Notes: generated by a model not told the origin, from the letters alone. Counted from the first letter of the stretch, positions 26,648-36,407 are shown. The stretch: DNA of 64,000 nucleotides from Phycisphaerales bacterium (GCA_020639075.1 JACKHI010000001.1:558001-622000); one strand, 5' to 3'. Translations and numbers: made by a program.

Positions 26648-28559
26648 TCCTCACCTGCACATGAACCAACGGCGCCGACAAGTCATACACGCGAAACACG
26701 TCATTCTCAGCCACAACGCCGTAGTCGAGATGCTGTCCCAACTCGACAATCGCAATGCCAACACCGTACCGATCGCGCAGCTCTCCGAATGACGCCGTCG
26801 TCCGCGATCGATATCCATCCGCCAGGCGCTGCACGATCGCCCCGTCAACCTGGAGTTCGCGTGCATCCTCGCCCAGGTACCACGCCATCCGCTCGAACAA
26901 TCGATCCACCAGCCAAGGCCCGTAGGCGTATACCGTCAATTGCTGCCGGCACAGGAATGAACCGCGATCCGCCCACGCCCCCGGATTCCGAAGATCCGGC
27001 GGCGCCACGACCGTCCGCCCCGCCGGACACGAACGACGAATCGCCGGCGCCAAGTCAAGCAGCGCCCCCGCGCGCCGTTTCTGCTCGCCGTCAAACGTCC
27101 GGACGGCACCGACGTCGTTCACGAACGCACACGCAGCGACGGCAAATACAATCAGACCGGCGCTTCGAATCCAACTTGTATGCCGCGACGCCCACGCTGC
27201 GAGCAATGTCATTCCGATGACAATTGCGATCCATCGCGGCGCCATGTACGCTGAGACGCCCGTCGCAACCGACCACTCTGATGCCAACAGGGCCAACGTC
27301 ACGCCGCACAACACGACCGCGAGCAGTCGACGCCCGCCGCGCGCCTGCGTCGCCTCGACACATATCAACACCGCCAGTGCCGCATGCGCAGACGCCGCCA
27401 AGGGCGAGTCAATCGGAACGAGGATTCCTGTCAAAGCGACGCCGGACAACAGCGCCCGAACGCCGCCAGCCCTCGCGACATCGACCAACCACGCAACGCC
27501 TATTGCGATTCCCCCGAACAGGACAAATCGCGTGCCGCGCCAAAGCGTCAACTGAGCCACGAACCGAACCGGCCAGACCTCGACAAACAGATACCCGATC
27601 GCCAACAGGATCGCCGTCGCGAAAAGCCAGCCTTGCACAATCCCGAGTCGCCCCCGAAACGCGTCCCTCGCAGCAGACCAACCCATCACGCCAGGCGCCA
27701 ACAGCACCGCCAATCGCAGCCACGCGATCAAGGGCGTGTCCGAGACGAAGATATGGAGCGGATAAATCCACTTTGGAAATCGAAGCCAGTCGTCCATGGC
27801 GACATAGCCCGTCGGCGCAGCCGTCGCGAGCACCCACACGACCGTCGGCGAGGCGGCAATCGCACAAACAACGCATGCGATCAAAGCCCGACGAACGCGT
27901 GCCTCACGAGCACACTCAATAAGCGCCGAACTGCAGACCATCGCGGCCCCGAACAGCGCGATCGATCCATGCACGTTGAACGCCAGCCCGGCGATAACAC
28001 ACGCCCACACATGCTTGCCTCGCCACGACAGCGCCATCGCCGCGCAGATCGCCGCCGTTGCCGGAAACTCCGGATTGCAGACGAGTCCGACGCCGCTCGA
28101 TCCCCCGAGCGACGCCGCCATGCCGTTCCCCCAGATCACCGCAATCGACGCCAGCGAACCCGCCAGCGCATTCCGTGTCATTGTCGCCGTCAGGTAGAAC
28201 ACCGCCGCCGCCAACAACACCAGCTCGATCGCAAACGCCCCCCGCAGCAACGAAAGTCGATCCACGTATCGGGCCAGAAATCCCAACGTGGGGTAATAGA
28301 CACTGAAAAGTCGCGGATTCAGTTCCTGGTTGAAACTGTCCCCAATCGAAGCCGGCGCCTTGGACCAAGCGAGGTACTCGGCGAGTTGGCCGTCGACCTG
28401 GAAGTGCACCGGCAATTGCGGCGCTCGTATCGCGACGAAAACGACCGCACTGAACACGCTCAACAACAGCCCCAGCCGCGCCAAGCGGATGCCCTCGCCC
28501 GCCGACTTCGTCGCGGTCCCGCCATCTACCGGCCAATGTGCTATCGGTATCGTCGCCAA
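26631..28559 (-). CDS. Large polytopic membrane protein, probably glycan-related
   Basis: A 642-residue protein with roughly 12-14 hydrophobic spans and a soluble C-terminal tail of about 110 residues (from RRSCPAGRTVVAPPDLRN). Near the N-terminus FQVDGQLAEYLAWSKAP lies in the first extracytoplasmic loop, as in GT-C enzymes, and GNGMAASLGGSSGVGLVCNP is a glycine-rich connection. It resembles the planctomycete membrane families annotated only as DUF6798 or unknown; I am not certain of that assignment. The start is TTG 28559: an in-frame stop lies four codons upstream and no ATG is nearby. It leads the leftward operon that ends in asnB. Confidence 0.6.
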   Translation of the reverse strand: MATIPIAHWPVDGGTATKSAGEGIRLARLGLLLSVFSAVVFVAIRAPQLPVHFQVDGQLAEYLAWSKAPASIGDSFNQELNPRLFSVYYPTLGFLARYVDRLSLLRGAFAIELVLLAAAVFYLTATMTRNALAGSLASIAVIWGNGMAASLGGSSGVGLVCNPEFPATAAICAAMALSWRGKHVWACVIAGLAFNVHGSIALFGAAMVCSSALIECAREARVRRALIACVVCAIAASPTVVWVLATAAPTGYVAMDDWLRFPKWIYPLHIFVSDTPLIAWLRLAVLLAPGVMGWSAARDAFRGRLGIVQGWLFATAILLAIGYLFVEVWPVRFVAQLTLWRGTRFVLFGGIAIGVAWLVDVARAGGVRALLSGVALTGILVPIDSPLAASAHAALAVLICVEATQARGGRRLLAVVLCGVTLALLASEWSVATGVSAYMAPRWIAIVIGMTLLAAWASRHTSWIRSAGLIVFAVAACAFVNDVGAVRTFDGEQKRRAGALLDLAPAIRRSCPAGRTVVAPPDLRNPGAWADRGSFLCRQQLTVYAYGPWLVDRLFERMAWYLGEDARELQVDGAIVQRLADGYRSRTTASFGELRDRYGVGIAIVELGQHLDYGVVAENDVFRVYDLSAPLVHVQVRSDGIE

Positions 28560-28860
28560 GGGTGCGTGCTACTCCATACCAACAATGCGCCGAGCCATGT
28601 GCCTGGGCGCGCAGCTGAGCCCGCGCGCATCGCTGCGTATCCCCAATATCGGCAGGCATCACTACGACGCTGGCGACGACTGTCTCCGTACGCCGAGCTT
28701 TCCTCGTCACCCGGCAGATATTGCGCAGCCCACGCACGGGCTAACCCCGCCGCTTCCTCATCGCCGATGCAACCATGGGCAGGACTGCGCGCCGCGAGTC
28801 GGAATTGCGACGTTTCCCATCGTCGTGCGCCGCCGCCCGTAGATCGAAACGAGCCAGCCA
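28560..28860. other. Divergent intergenic region
   Basis: About 300 bases between the leftward glycan operon and the rightward GT2 gene. Open frames cross it on both strands, but none has a ribosome-binding site or a recognisable product. Promoters for both operons must lie here; no clear -35/-10 pair was found. Confidence 0.4.
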
Positions 28861-30021
28861 ATGACCTCTCGCAATGACCGACTCGACATCGACTCCGTCC
28901 GCAATCCGCGACGATATCGCCACGACGATTCAACCCGCATGAGCTATCGCGCCGATCCATTGCGATCATCGCCGTTTCTCAGCGTCGTCATCCCGGTTCT
29001 CAACGAAGCGGAAAATGTCAAAGCCATGGTGGAGCGCCTTCGCCAGGCCCTCCACGACGTCACGGAAAGCTACGAAGTCATCTTCGTCAGCGACGGCAGT
29101 ACCGACGAAACCGATCGGCTCGTCGCTGATGCAAACACCCGCGACCCGCGATTCAAACTCCTCTGCCTCTCACGCCCCTTCGGCCATCAAAACGCCATCC
29201 AGGCCGGTCTCGATCACGCCGCGGGGCGCACCGTCGTCACGATGGACGGCGACCTCCAGCATCCGCCCGAGGCGATCCCCGATATGCTCAACGCCTGGCG
29301 CGAAGGCGCCGACGTCGTCCACGGAATTCGACAGGCAATGATCGACAAGTCGCGACTCCGACGAATGGGCAAGCGAATCGGCTACGGCATGCTCGAACGC
29401 CTATGCGACGTCGACATCGTCCCACAGTCCGCCGACTTCCGGCTCTACGATCGATGTGCGGTCGAAGCCATGGCGCGCATGCGCGAACAAGGGCGATTCA
29501 ATCGAGGCCTCGCTCGCTGGATTGGCTTCAAACAGGCCATCGTGCACTTCACGGAATCCAAGCGCAATGGCGGCGAAGCCAAGTACTCGACAATCCGACT
29601 TATCCGACTCCTGACCGATGGCGTCTTCTCGCTCTCCGCAAAACCCCTGCGCTACATGGGTATGGCCGGGCTGATGTTCTCCGCCCTGTCCGGCTGCTAT
29701 CTCCTCTTTGTCCTTTTCGGCCACATCGTCGGACTGCCCGGATTCGACAAGGTCAACGGTTGGGCGTCACTAATCGCGACCGTGCTCTGTATGGGCGGCG
29801 TACAACTCGTCGGTCTCTGGCTCATGGGTCAATACATGGGACGCACCTATGACGAAGTCAAGCAGCGCCCGCTGTACGTCGTCGCGGATACGATCGGCAT
29901 TCCAAGCCGTAGCGCCCTGCGACTCTCCGCGATGAAACGCGAAATCCCGAAACACGCGGAAACCACCAGCGAATTCGAAAAACGCATGGAGGCGATCCGA
30001 CAGCTGAGGCAAACGGCATGA
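28861..30021 (+). CDS. Family 2 glycosyltransferase with two C-terminal membrane spans (GtrB/DPM-like)
   Basis: A 386-residue GT-A enzyme. FLSVVIPVLNEAENVKAMVE binds the nucleotide, FVSDGSTDET and MDGDLQHPPEAI form the acidic sites, and SKRNGGEAKYS is the acceptor loop of undecaprenyl-phosphate glycosyltransferases. Two spans follow (MGMAGLMFSALSGCYLLFVL and SLIATVLCMGGVQLVGLW), then MGRTYDEVKQRPLYVV, as in GtrB. It should make an undecaprenyl-phosphate sugar donor for a GT-C enzyme such as the neighbouring large membrane proteins. ATG 28939 is an alternative start that trims a non-conserved leader. Confidence 0.85.
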   Translation: MTSRNDRLDIDSVRNPRRYRHDDSTRMSYRADPLRSSPFLSVVIPVLNEAENVKAMVERLRQALHDVTESYEVIFVSDGSTDETDRLVADANTRDPRFKLLCLSRPFGHQNAIQAGLDHAAGRTVVTMDGDLQHPPEAIPDMLNAWREGADVVHGIRQAMIDKSRLRRMGKRIGYGMLERLCDVDIVPQSADFRLYDRCAVEAMARMREQGRFNRGLARWIGFKQAIVHFTESKRNGGEAKYSTIRLIRLLTDGVFSLSAKPLRYMGMAGLMFSALSGCYLLFVLFGHIVGLPGFDKVNGWASLIATVLCMGGVQLVGLWLMGQYMGRTYDEVKQRPLYVVADTIGIPSRSALRLSAMKREIPKHAETTSEFEKRMEAIRQLRQTA

Positions 30022-30905
30022 TCGCCGTCGCCGAACCATCGATCGCCTTCGACGCATGTCGCGCCTGTGGCAGACACGATGCCGTCCAACGAGACTGCAT
30101 CCGCGGCCATCGAATCGCGCAGTGCCCCGGCTGCAGACTCGCCTGGACGCACGACGCCCGGATCGATCCGGCGACATTCTACGACGCCGCCTACTTCGAA
30201 GATGCGAATGCACCGAAGGGCTACAACGATTACTTCGCCATGGCCGGCGCCATGCAGCGCACCAATCGCAAACGCCTCAACCACATTCGACGCGTTGCAC
30301 CCAAGGCAAAGTCCTTGCTCGATGTCGGATGCGGCCCCGGCTTCTTTCTGCGCGAGGCCGTCGACAGAGGCTTCACGTCGCATGGCATCGAAGTCTCGCC
30401 TTTTGCCAGCGACTTTGGTCGCCGCGAGCTGCAGGTCAACATCACGACCGGTGCGATCGACGCAGGATCACTCGCACGCGTCACCGAATCCCCCGACGTC
30501 ATCACGATGTGGGATACGATCGAACATCTCCCCGATCCCGACGACGCCCTTCGAAGACTCGCCGCCCGACTCAACCCCGGCGGCGTCATCTGCATCACGA
30601 CCGGCGACATTACGTCGATGGCGGCGAGAATCACCGGCTCGCGATGGCATCTCTACAACCTGCCCGAGCACCTTTGGTTTTTCTCTCCCGACGCCCTGCG
30701 ATGCATGCTCGAATCCGCCGGGTTGGAAGTCGTCAACATCAGCTCTGAAATCTGCTGGTACACGGCGCATTACCTTGTCGAACGACTCAGCTATTCCGCC
30801 GGCATCAAGACCCCACGCATCCCCGGCGCATCGCTGCTCAAACGCATCCCCGTCCCGCTGACTCTCTTTGATATCGTATTCGTCACGGCGCGGAAGCCGG
30901 CGTAA
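30018..30905 (+). CDS. Class I SAM methyltransferase with N-terminal zinc-binding motif
   Basis: A 295-residue enzyme. An N-terminal C-R-A-C ... C-P-G-C pair is typical of methyltransferases that carry a small zinc-binding head before the methyl-transfer domain (Methyltransf_13/23 types acting on sugars). Motif I is LLDVGCGPGFFLREAV near residue 98, then HGIEVSP and the post-motif MWDTIEHLPDPDDAL. It is translationally coupled to the GT2 gene by an ATGA overlap. It is likely to methylate a sugar of the glycan. Confidence 0.8.
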   Translation: MIAVAEPSIAFDACRACGRHDAVQRDCIRGHRIAQCPGCRLAWTHDARIDPATFYDAAYFEDANAPKGYNDYFAMAGAMQRTNRKRLNHIRRVAPKAKSLLDVGCGPGFFLREAVDRGFTSHGIEVSPFASDFGRRELQVNITTGAIDAGSLARVTESPDVITMWDTIEHLPDPDDALRRLAARLNPGGVICITTGDITSMAARITGSRWHLYNLPEHLWFFSPDALRCMLESAGLEVVNISSEICWYTAHYLVERLSYSAGIKTPRIPGASLLKRIPVPLTLFDIVFVTARKPA

Positions 30906-30915
30906 CAGATCGACC

Positions 30916-32328
30916 ATGCACAGCTCCACCTACGGAAGCCTCACGCAACAAAGCCTGCATGACGTCGCCCCGTCGGCGGCGGACGCACAACCCTCATCAA
31001 CTCGCACGCTCATCCGCACACACTCGCGCGCCATCGCGACGGCCGTTGTTCTGCTCGCGAGCATCATTGCCGCCTGCGCACCGCCCGCCGAACGAAATCA
31101 GAATTTCCGCCTCCGCAAGATGCTCAAGGCCGGCTGGCAGATCGCACGAGGTGAAGACGCTTCGACCGTCCTCGCGCGCCAATACCCGGGATTCGACATC
31201 GGCACACCGCTCTTCCTCGCCGTTGCGATGAGAATGTCAACTTCCGCCGACGAACTCGCCAAAGGCCCGCCCGATCGCGCGCCCGCGCTTTACCATCTGA
31301 TGCACCGCGCCGGATTCGCGCTCGCCGTCACAATGATGTTCGCTGCACTACTGCACCTCACGACGCCCTTCGTCGCCGCCGCGATCGCGGCACTCATCCT
31401 GATCTCACCCAACTGGCGTTTCATTGCCTATTCCGATGACGTCTACGTCTTCCCCATGTACGCCCTCGCGGCCGCGCTCGCGGCCATCGCCGCACTCGGC
31501 GCGCGCCGACGCGTCGCGTGGCCTACACTGATCGGCTGCGCCGCCGTCATCGGCGTCTCCTGCATCTTCCGCAACGTGTCAGTACTTTGCCTGGCAGGGC
31601 TATTCGTCGTCGCGGCCTTTCCCTCAACATTCTTCACCAACGAATTACGACGCCGAATTCGCATCCGCGCATTCGCGACGATCATCCTTGCCATCGTCTC
31701 CGGCGCTGCGCCGGGTTTTCTGGTCAAAAGTACAGGTCACGTCTTCTGGCATCCCATGCACTGTGGTCTCGCCGAATTCGGCGGTCACGAAGATGCCCAG
31801 GCTCGGCTGATACCATGGTTTGTGCCGGCAAAAGACCTTCCCGACGATGTGACGCCGATCAACGACTGGTCCGACGAAAGAAGCTATCGGCGAGCCCGCG
31901 CTGCCATCCCCGGCGTCATCCCCTGCTCGGCCGAATACGACGCCCTCATGCGCGACGACTACATCGACGTATGGCGCCGCTATCCGATCGGCATGCTTCG
32001 GACATACGCTCATCGCCTGGCGAATGTCCTCACGCTGAATCCGTGGCAATCGCACACCACCGACTCAAGGATCATCGCTTCACCATTCGACGCTGTCGCG
32101 TTCGCACTGTTGATCGGCCTGGCCGTCATCGCCTGGAGGAGTCGACTCCCCGCCCGAAACTGGATGTTGACGATGGCGTTCGCACCAATGCTGGTTGCAC
32201 CACTCATCGCGCATTCCGGCTATATCATGTACAACGCTCCCGCGCGGCTTCCGTTGTACATCTTCGCCCTCTGCACGCTCCAGCACCTCTGCCGGAGCCT
32301 CCGAGCGCCCAACGTTTCCTCTGTTTAG
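30916..32328 (+). CDS. Polytopic membrane protein of unknown family
   Basis: A 470-residue protein with about eight to nine spans. An N-terminal soluble stretch of 30 residues is followed by a first span, then an extracytoplasmic loop (QNFRLRKMLKAGWQIARGED), several alanine-rich spans and a large loop of about 100 residues (GHEDAQARLIPWFVPAKDLP onward) before the last three spans. The layout resembles GT-C glycosyltransferases, but no D-x-D motif was recognised near the first loop. It follows the methyltransferase by 10 bases and is presumably in the same operon. ATG 30916 is used because a further upstream ATG would overlap the preceding gene. Confidence 0.5.
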   Translation: MHSSTYGSLTQQSLHDVAPSAADAQPSSTRTLIRTHSRAIATAVVLLASIIAACAPPAERNQNFRLRKMLKAGWQIARGEDASTVLARQYPGFDIGTPLFLAVAMRMSTSADELAKGPPDRAPALYHLMHRAGFALAVTMMFAALLHLTTPFVAAAIAALILISPNWRFIAYSDDVYVFPMYALAAALAAIAALGARRRVAWPTLIGCAAVIGVSCIFRNVSVLCLAGLFVVAAFPSTFFTNELRRRIRIRAFATIILAIVSGAAPGFLVKSTGHVFWHPMHCGLAEFGGHEDAQARLIPWFVPAKDLPDDVTPINDWSDERSYRRARAAIPGVIPCSAEYDALMRDDYIDVWRRYPIGMLRTYAHRLANVLTLNPWQSHTTDSRIIASPFDAVAFALLIGLAVIAWRSRLPARNWMLTMAFAPMLVAPLIAHSGYIMYNAPARLPLYIFALCTLQHLCRSLRAPNVSSV

Positions 32329-32512
32329 ATCTGCCGAACTCCCGCGTCGAAGAACTTGCGGCCGCCTGCCTTTGCGCACGCTGCCGTGCTAATCCGCAAA
32401 ATCGGCATGCTCGCCGGCCCCACGCGGATCTCCCGGAAAACCTTTGATCCCCAGGCCTCCCGGCCTACAATCCGGAAATCGCACGCGCCGCTACCCTCCA
32501 CGATCGCCGCAA

Positions 32513-34282
32513 ATGAACCGACGAATTCTCCTCCAACGAATCCTGTTCGTCTTCCTCGTCGCCGCATCCATTGCGCGCGCCCAGTCGGAAGAGGATCCGC
32601 TCTCGCATCGACAACGCGACGCCCGAAGGAAGGCCGTCGAAGACTTCGGCGGCACAAAAAAAACTGAACAGGCCGTCGCCGATGGCCTCGCCTGGCTCGC
32701 CGCCCATCAGCAACCCGACGGTATGTGGAACCGACTCAGCTTCTCACAGCAATGCCCGGCAAACGATCGATGCAGTCAGACCGCCGTCGCATTCGAGTCT
32801 CGCGACGCCAACGTGGGCCTGACCGCCCTCGCAACGCTCGCATTCCTGGGCGCGGGCTATACGCATGAACAAGGACCGTACGCCGAAACGCTTTCGCGCG
32901 CCTTCTCCTACATCCTCGCCCAGCAGACGGCGACGGGCAGCTTCTCCAGCAACAGCGGCTATCAGATGTACTGCGACGCCATTTGCACAATCGCCGTCGC
33001 CGAATGCTATGCGCTGACAAAGGACGATGTCCTGCGCCGCCCGCTCGAACGATCGATCAAACATCTCGCCCAATCGCAACAGCCCGAAGGCGGCTGGGAC
33101 TACACTGACGCGCTGACGCATCGAAACGACACGTCGATCACCGGCTGGTGCGTTATGGCGATCAAGTCCTCTCAGGCCGCCGGGGTCGACGTCCCTCTGG
33201 AAACTCGCCTGAATCTGATCCGCCACTTCGATCGGGCGACGGACCCGGACGGTCGTGTCTGGTACGCCGACAAACGCGAGAACACGAGGCCGGGCCAAGA
33301 CCGCACTCTGATCAAACGCCGCTACGGTCCGGCCATGACCGCGACCGGTCTGTTCGCGCGATCAGCCCTCGGATTCCGAATGGACGACCGCTTCGCAACG
33401 CGCCAGATCGGACATCTGCTCGAAGACCTGCCGAATTTAGACAAGTTTCGCGATGCCGAAAGCGACGGCCTGCACGGACCCTACTATTGGTACTACGGAT
33501 CGCTCGCCCTGTTCCACATCGGCGGCGAACCTTGGCGACAATGGAATCGATCGCTGAGAAACGCCGTCCTTGAATACCAGGAACGACCCACGACGGCTAA
33601 GGGAACACACAAACACGCCTACGGGAGCTGGCCCGCCTTCGGGCGCGGATGGGGTAAGTGGGGCCGTACGGGAAGTCGCGTCTATTCGACAGCCATCAAC
33701 ACGCTGACGTTGGAAGTCTACTATCGCTACCTGCCCGCCTATCTGTCGCCGCGCGGCATCATCGGACCCCACGAGATTCGCGACCTGATCGACAAAGCGG
33801 ACGCGGAGGAAAGATCGCATCTCCTTCAGCTCGCCGCGCGCTTCCATGCGGACATCGCAGAACCGATCCTCCTCGACCTGCTGCAATCCACTATTGTGAA
33901 CATCCGCATCGACGCCGCAATCGAACTCGCCAATATCGGCTCGCCCGCCGGCCGGCGCGTCTTGATCGCCGCCGACGAAAATGCCGCGCCGAAACTCTCG
34001 CGAAGGATCCGCGAAGCCCTGTCACACATCGCCATGATCCCGCCGGAAACCGAATATGGGAGAGTCACCGCCGTCCGGCCTGCAGCCGGCATGTTGTTGT
34101 TCGACACCAACGACCATCGTGTATACTACGGCCAGCGAGTCAGAATCATGCGCGACGACGTCAGTATCGGCTCCGCCATCGTCAATCGCCGCTTCAGCGG
34201 ACAAAACGCCGCCGCCGCCAGAATCGAAACAACGAGCGGCCAGATTCGAGAAGGAGATCGCGTCATCGCCGACAATCCGTAG
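32513..34282 (+). CDS. Secreted alpha/alpha-toroid (terpene-cyclase-like) protein with HEAT-like C-terminus
   Basis: A signal peptide (RRILLQRILFVFLVAASIARA) leads into a 589-residue protein. Residues about 50-420 show the repeats of the squalene-cyclase/prenyltransferase toroid, for example ADGLAWLAAHQQPDGMWN, SYILAQQTATGSFSS and LAQSQQPEGGWDYTD. The QxxDGxW pattern recurs but the catalytic DxDD of hopene cyclases was not seen. The C-terminus has an armadillo-like ADAEERSHLLQLAARFHADI region and a beta-rich tail. Such proteins are numerous in planctomycetes; their role is unknown. ATG 32513 is used, as it opens the signal peptide. Confidence 0.7.
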   Translation: MNRRILLQRILFVFLVAASIARAQSEEDPLSHRQRDARRKAVEDFGGTKKTEQAVADGLAWLAAHQQPDGMWNRLSFSQQCPANDRCSQTAVAFESRDANVGLTALATLAFLGAGYTHEQGPYAETLSRAFSYILAQQTATGSFSSNSGYQMYCDAICTIAVAECYALTKDDVLRRPLERSIKHLAQSQQPEGGWDYTDALTHRNDTSITGWCVMAIKSSQAAGVDVPLETRLNLIRHFDRATDPDGRVWYADKRENTRPGQDRTLIKRRYGPAMTATGLFARSALGFRMDDRFATRQIGHLLEDLPNLDKFRDAESDGLHGPYYWYYGSLALFHIGGEPWRQWNRSLRNAVLEYQERPTTAKGTHKHAYGSWPAFGRGWGKWGRTGSRVYSTAINTLTLEVYYRYLPAYLSPRGIIGPHEIRDLIDKADAEERSHLLQLAARFHADIAEPILLDLLQSTIVNIRIDAAIELANIGSPAGRRVLIAADENAAPKLSRRIREALSHIAMIPPETEYGRVTAVRPAAGMLLFDTNDHRVYYGQRVRIMRDDVSIGSAIVNRRFSGQNAAAARIETTSGQIREGDRVIADNP

Positions 34283-34384
34283 GTCGGGTCATCGACCCGA
34301 CACGATCACAAAGCAGGCCGTAAGTCGAGTCATCGACCCGACACGTTTGGGAAGCAGCTCCATCGGCCGGATCATCGATCCGAC
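34283..34384. repeat. Three tandem palindromes spaced 41-42 bp apart
   Basis: Units GTCGGGT-CATCG-ACCCGAC (34283-34301), GTCGAGT-CATCG-ACCCGAC (34324-34342, one mispair) and GCCGGAT-CATCG-ATCCGAC (34366-34384) keep the same CATCG loop. They lie between the two toroid genes and could form a triple hairpin. Spacing and sequence exclude a CRISPR array. Confidence 0.8.
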
Positions 34385-34456
34385 AACCGCAAACGTCCGC
34401 GTCCGTCAGCACGCATAAGAAATGGAAACTCGATTCCGCAAATGAGATAATGGCTC

Positions 34457-35473
34457 TTGGAAACCTGCCTCAAAACCTTGCGCTTCGATCCCATCGCACC
34501 GCTTCTATCCAGCGACATTGTCGCGATCATCTACCACACACGTCGCGATCTGCTCCACGACCGCGTCGCTCCGGCATCGTCGCTCTGGCGTCTCCCCGAC
34601 GTCGAGAAGCGTCTTCGCAACCAACAGTCCAACGGTGCATTCAAATACCCCGGCAATCGCCCCGTCACGCATCCGCCGCACCACTACGACATGGTCGAAA
34701 CGTGGAAGCAGTTCCGCTATCTCGTCGATCAATACGCAATGACGAAAAGGCACGCCGCGGCCGAACGCGCGGCGGAATTCCTCTTCTCCTGCCAGACGCC
34801 CGACGGCGACTTTCGCGGAATGATCGGTAATCAATACGCGACCTACTATACCGGCGCGATCATGGGCTTGTTGATTAAGGCCGGGTATGCAAACGACCCA
34901 CGAATCGAAAAGGGCTTTCGCTGGCTGTTGTCGATGCGCCAGCTCGACGGCGGATGGACGGTCCCGCTTCTGACGCACAAGCTGTCGAAGGAAGAATCCG
35001 CGCGCCTCTTTGAGAATAAAGCTCGACCGCTGGAGCCGATCCGCTCGAAGCATTTTTCGCACAACTGGACCGGTATGGTCCTCCGCGCCTTTGCCGCCCA
35101 TCCAAAACACCGCAAGTCGAAAGCCGCGAAGTCTGCGGCAATGTTGCTCAAGACGCGCTTCTTCAAGCCCGATGTGTACACGTCCTACAAATCGCCCGAC
35201 TACTGGGTGAAATTTCAATTCCCGTTCTGGTGGAACCACCTCGTCGCGGCAATGGACTCGATCTCACGCATCGCTATCCCCGCCGATGACCCAGACGTCA
35301 GAGCGGCCCTCGACTGGTTCATCGAGCATCAACAGCCCGATGGACTCTGGAAACTCAACGACGACAAACGAAAGAAGAACGCACAGCATGCAGGCGCAGA
35401 AGAAATGCGGTATTGGATTTCGCTCGCCATCTGCCGAATCCTCAGTCGCTACAAGTCGCGCAAACACAGCTGA
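34457..35473 (+). CDS. Alpha/alpha-toroid (terpene-cyclase-like) protein, cytoplasmic
   Basis: A 338-residue protein without signal peptide. Repeats such as RAAEFLFSCQTPDGDFRGMI and RWLLSMRQLDGGWTVPLL mark a prenyltransferase/squalene-cyclase-like toroid, and DWFIEHQQPDGLWKLNDD is the last repeat. An in-frame TAA at 34448 and no ATG between leave a TTG at 34457 as the likely start; a frameshift upstream is the alternative. Lacks the DxDD motif, so enzyme activity is doubtful. Probably co-evolved with the upstream secreted toroid protein. Confidence 0.7.
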   Translation: METCLKTLRFDPIAPLLSSDIVAIIYHTRRDLLHDRVAPASSLWRLPDVEKRLRNQQSNGAFKYPGNRPVTHPPHHYDMVETWKQFRYLVDQYAMTKRHAAAERAAEFLFSCQTPDGDFRGMIGNQYATYYTGAIMGLLIKAGYANDPRIEKGFRWLLSMRQLDGGWTVPLLTHKLSKEESARLFENKARPLEPIRSKHFSHNWTGMVLRAFAAHPKHRKSKAAKSAAMLLKTRFFKPDVYTSYKSPDYWVKFQFPFWWNHLVAAMDSISRIAIPADDPDVRAALDWFIEHQQPDGLWKLNDDKRKKNAQHAGAEEMRYWISLAICRILSRYKSRKHS

Positions 35474-35492
35474 CACATACCCGGCGCAATCT

Positions 35493-35507
35493 CGCTCCGA
35501 AGGAGCG
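35493..35507 (+). terminator. Hairpin after the toroid gene
   Basis: CGCTCC (35493-35498), loop GAA, GGAGCG (35502-35507), 19 bases past the stop codon. No T-run follows. The remaining 35508-35753 shows nothing else recognisable. Confidence 0.4.
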
Positions 35508-35753
35508 CCGGATCATTGCCACGGGTAAAGCGAAGACCGCGCAGCGGTAATGAGTCGGAGTCGCCCTGTCCTCATGGCGACGTCCAGGATATGTGCAAAC
35601 GGGATTTCCTAAGGCCTTGGGCGGCGTTGTGTGCCCCGATGACGTCAACTGGTTTGACTTCGCCGCGGGGACGCAGCGGCTCGGATTGTTCCCTTCGCGT
35701 TGACCTTCAGTTCACGGCGTTGCCCGAATGGGCAGCGGAATTCCCAAACAGAC

Positions 35754-36407
35754 TCACGCTCCAGAAATACGATTCCCGCACTCCGGACACGTCCCCGACG
35801 CGTTCCCGCGCAAGTCATACCCGCACTGTCGACAAACGTGCGTGCGACTATCCATGGGAAACTTGTGACGATACTTGTTCCAGATCACGCGCGTATTCGC
35901 AAGGCCATCGCCGAGGCGCTTGCCGCTAATCATTTGCGCCATTCCGACAAGCGTGGCGAAGGGAATCACGAGCAGGATATTCCGGACGAACGATCGTCCC
36001 AGGTCGATCGGTTGCAGGTTGAAGTCGTCAACGACCGTCAGTCCTGTCAACCACTTGCCAGGGGATCGCCCTGCGAACCCATCCTTGAAATAGAATGGCA
36101 GGAACAACACGTTCACACTGAACGCCCGCCAAAACAGCTCGATTTTCATAGGCGTAGTGGAGGGAAGCCGCGGCCAATACCGCGCGATGGTGATACCGTG
36201 ATAACGAAGCGCCGAAATCACCCCCAACAGCACCGTTGCGACGACAAACCAATCAACGACGTACGCAAACTGGCGCAGTTGTGCGAACGACCGCGCACAA
36301 TTCCGGCAAACGAAGCCCTCATACAATTGCATCGCTCGATGACCCATCGGTTCCGGCAGGTCACAAAGCGGGCATCGGCAGTTTTTTATCTCTTCCGGAA
36401 TTTCCAT
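35754..36407 (-). CDS. RDD-family membrane protein with N- and C-terminal zinc ribbons
   Basis: A 217-residue protein. An N-terminal C-R-C-P-L-C ... C-R-N-C ribbon is followed by the RDD domain: YVVDWFVVATVLLG, KDGFAGRSPGKWLTGLTVVD and GRSFVRNILLVIPFATLVGM. The C-terminus carries a second ribbon (C-R-Q-C-G-Y-D-L-R-G ... C-P-E-C-G), the planctomycete type also seen in paralogs A and B. RDD proteins span the membrane; one group exchanges Na+ or Li+ for protons, but the role here is unknown. ATG 36407 is used. Confidence 0.75.
   Translation of the reverse strand: MEIPEEIKNCRCPLCDLPEPMGHRAMQLYEGFVCRNCARSFAQLRQFAYVVDWFVVATVLLGVISALRYHGITIARYWPRLPSTTPMKIELFWRAFSVNVLFLPFYFKDGFAGRSPGKWLTGLTVVDDFNLQPIDLGRSFVRNILLVIPFATLVGMAQMISGKRLGDGLANTRVIWNKYRHKFPMDSRTHVCRQCGYDLRGNASGTCPECGNRISGA

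Noticed and set aside
27384..28877. A 497-codon plus-strand frame opposite the large membrane protein
   Set aside because: Its translation is dominated by Arg, Pro, Gln and Ser, typical of a shadow of an alanine-rich membrane protein.
34283..34384. Possible CRISPR array
   Set aside because: Only three short palindromes with changing stems and no 28-36 base identical repeats, no spacers of foreign look and no cas genes.
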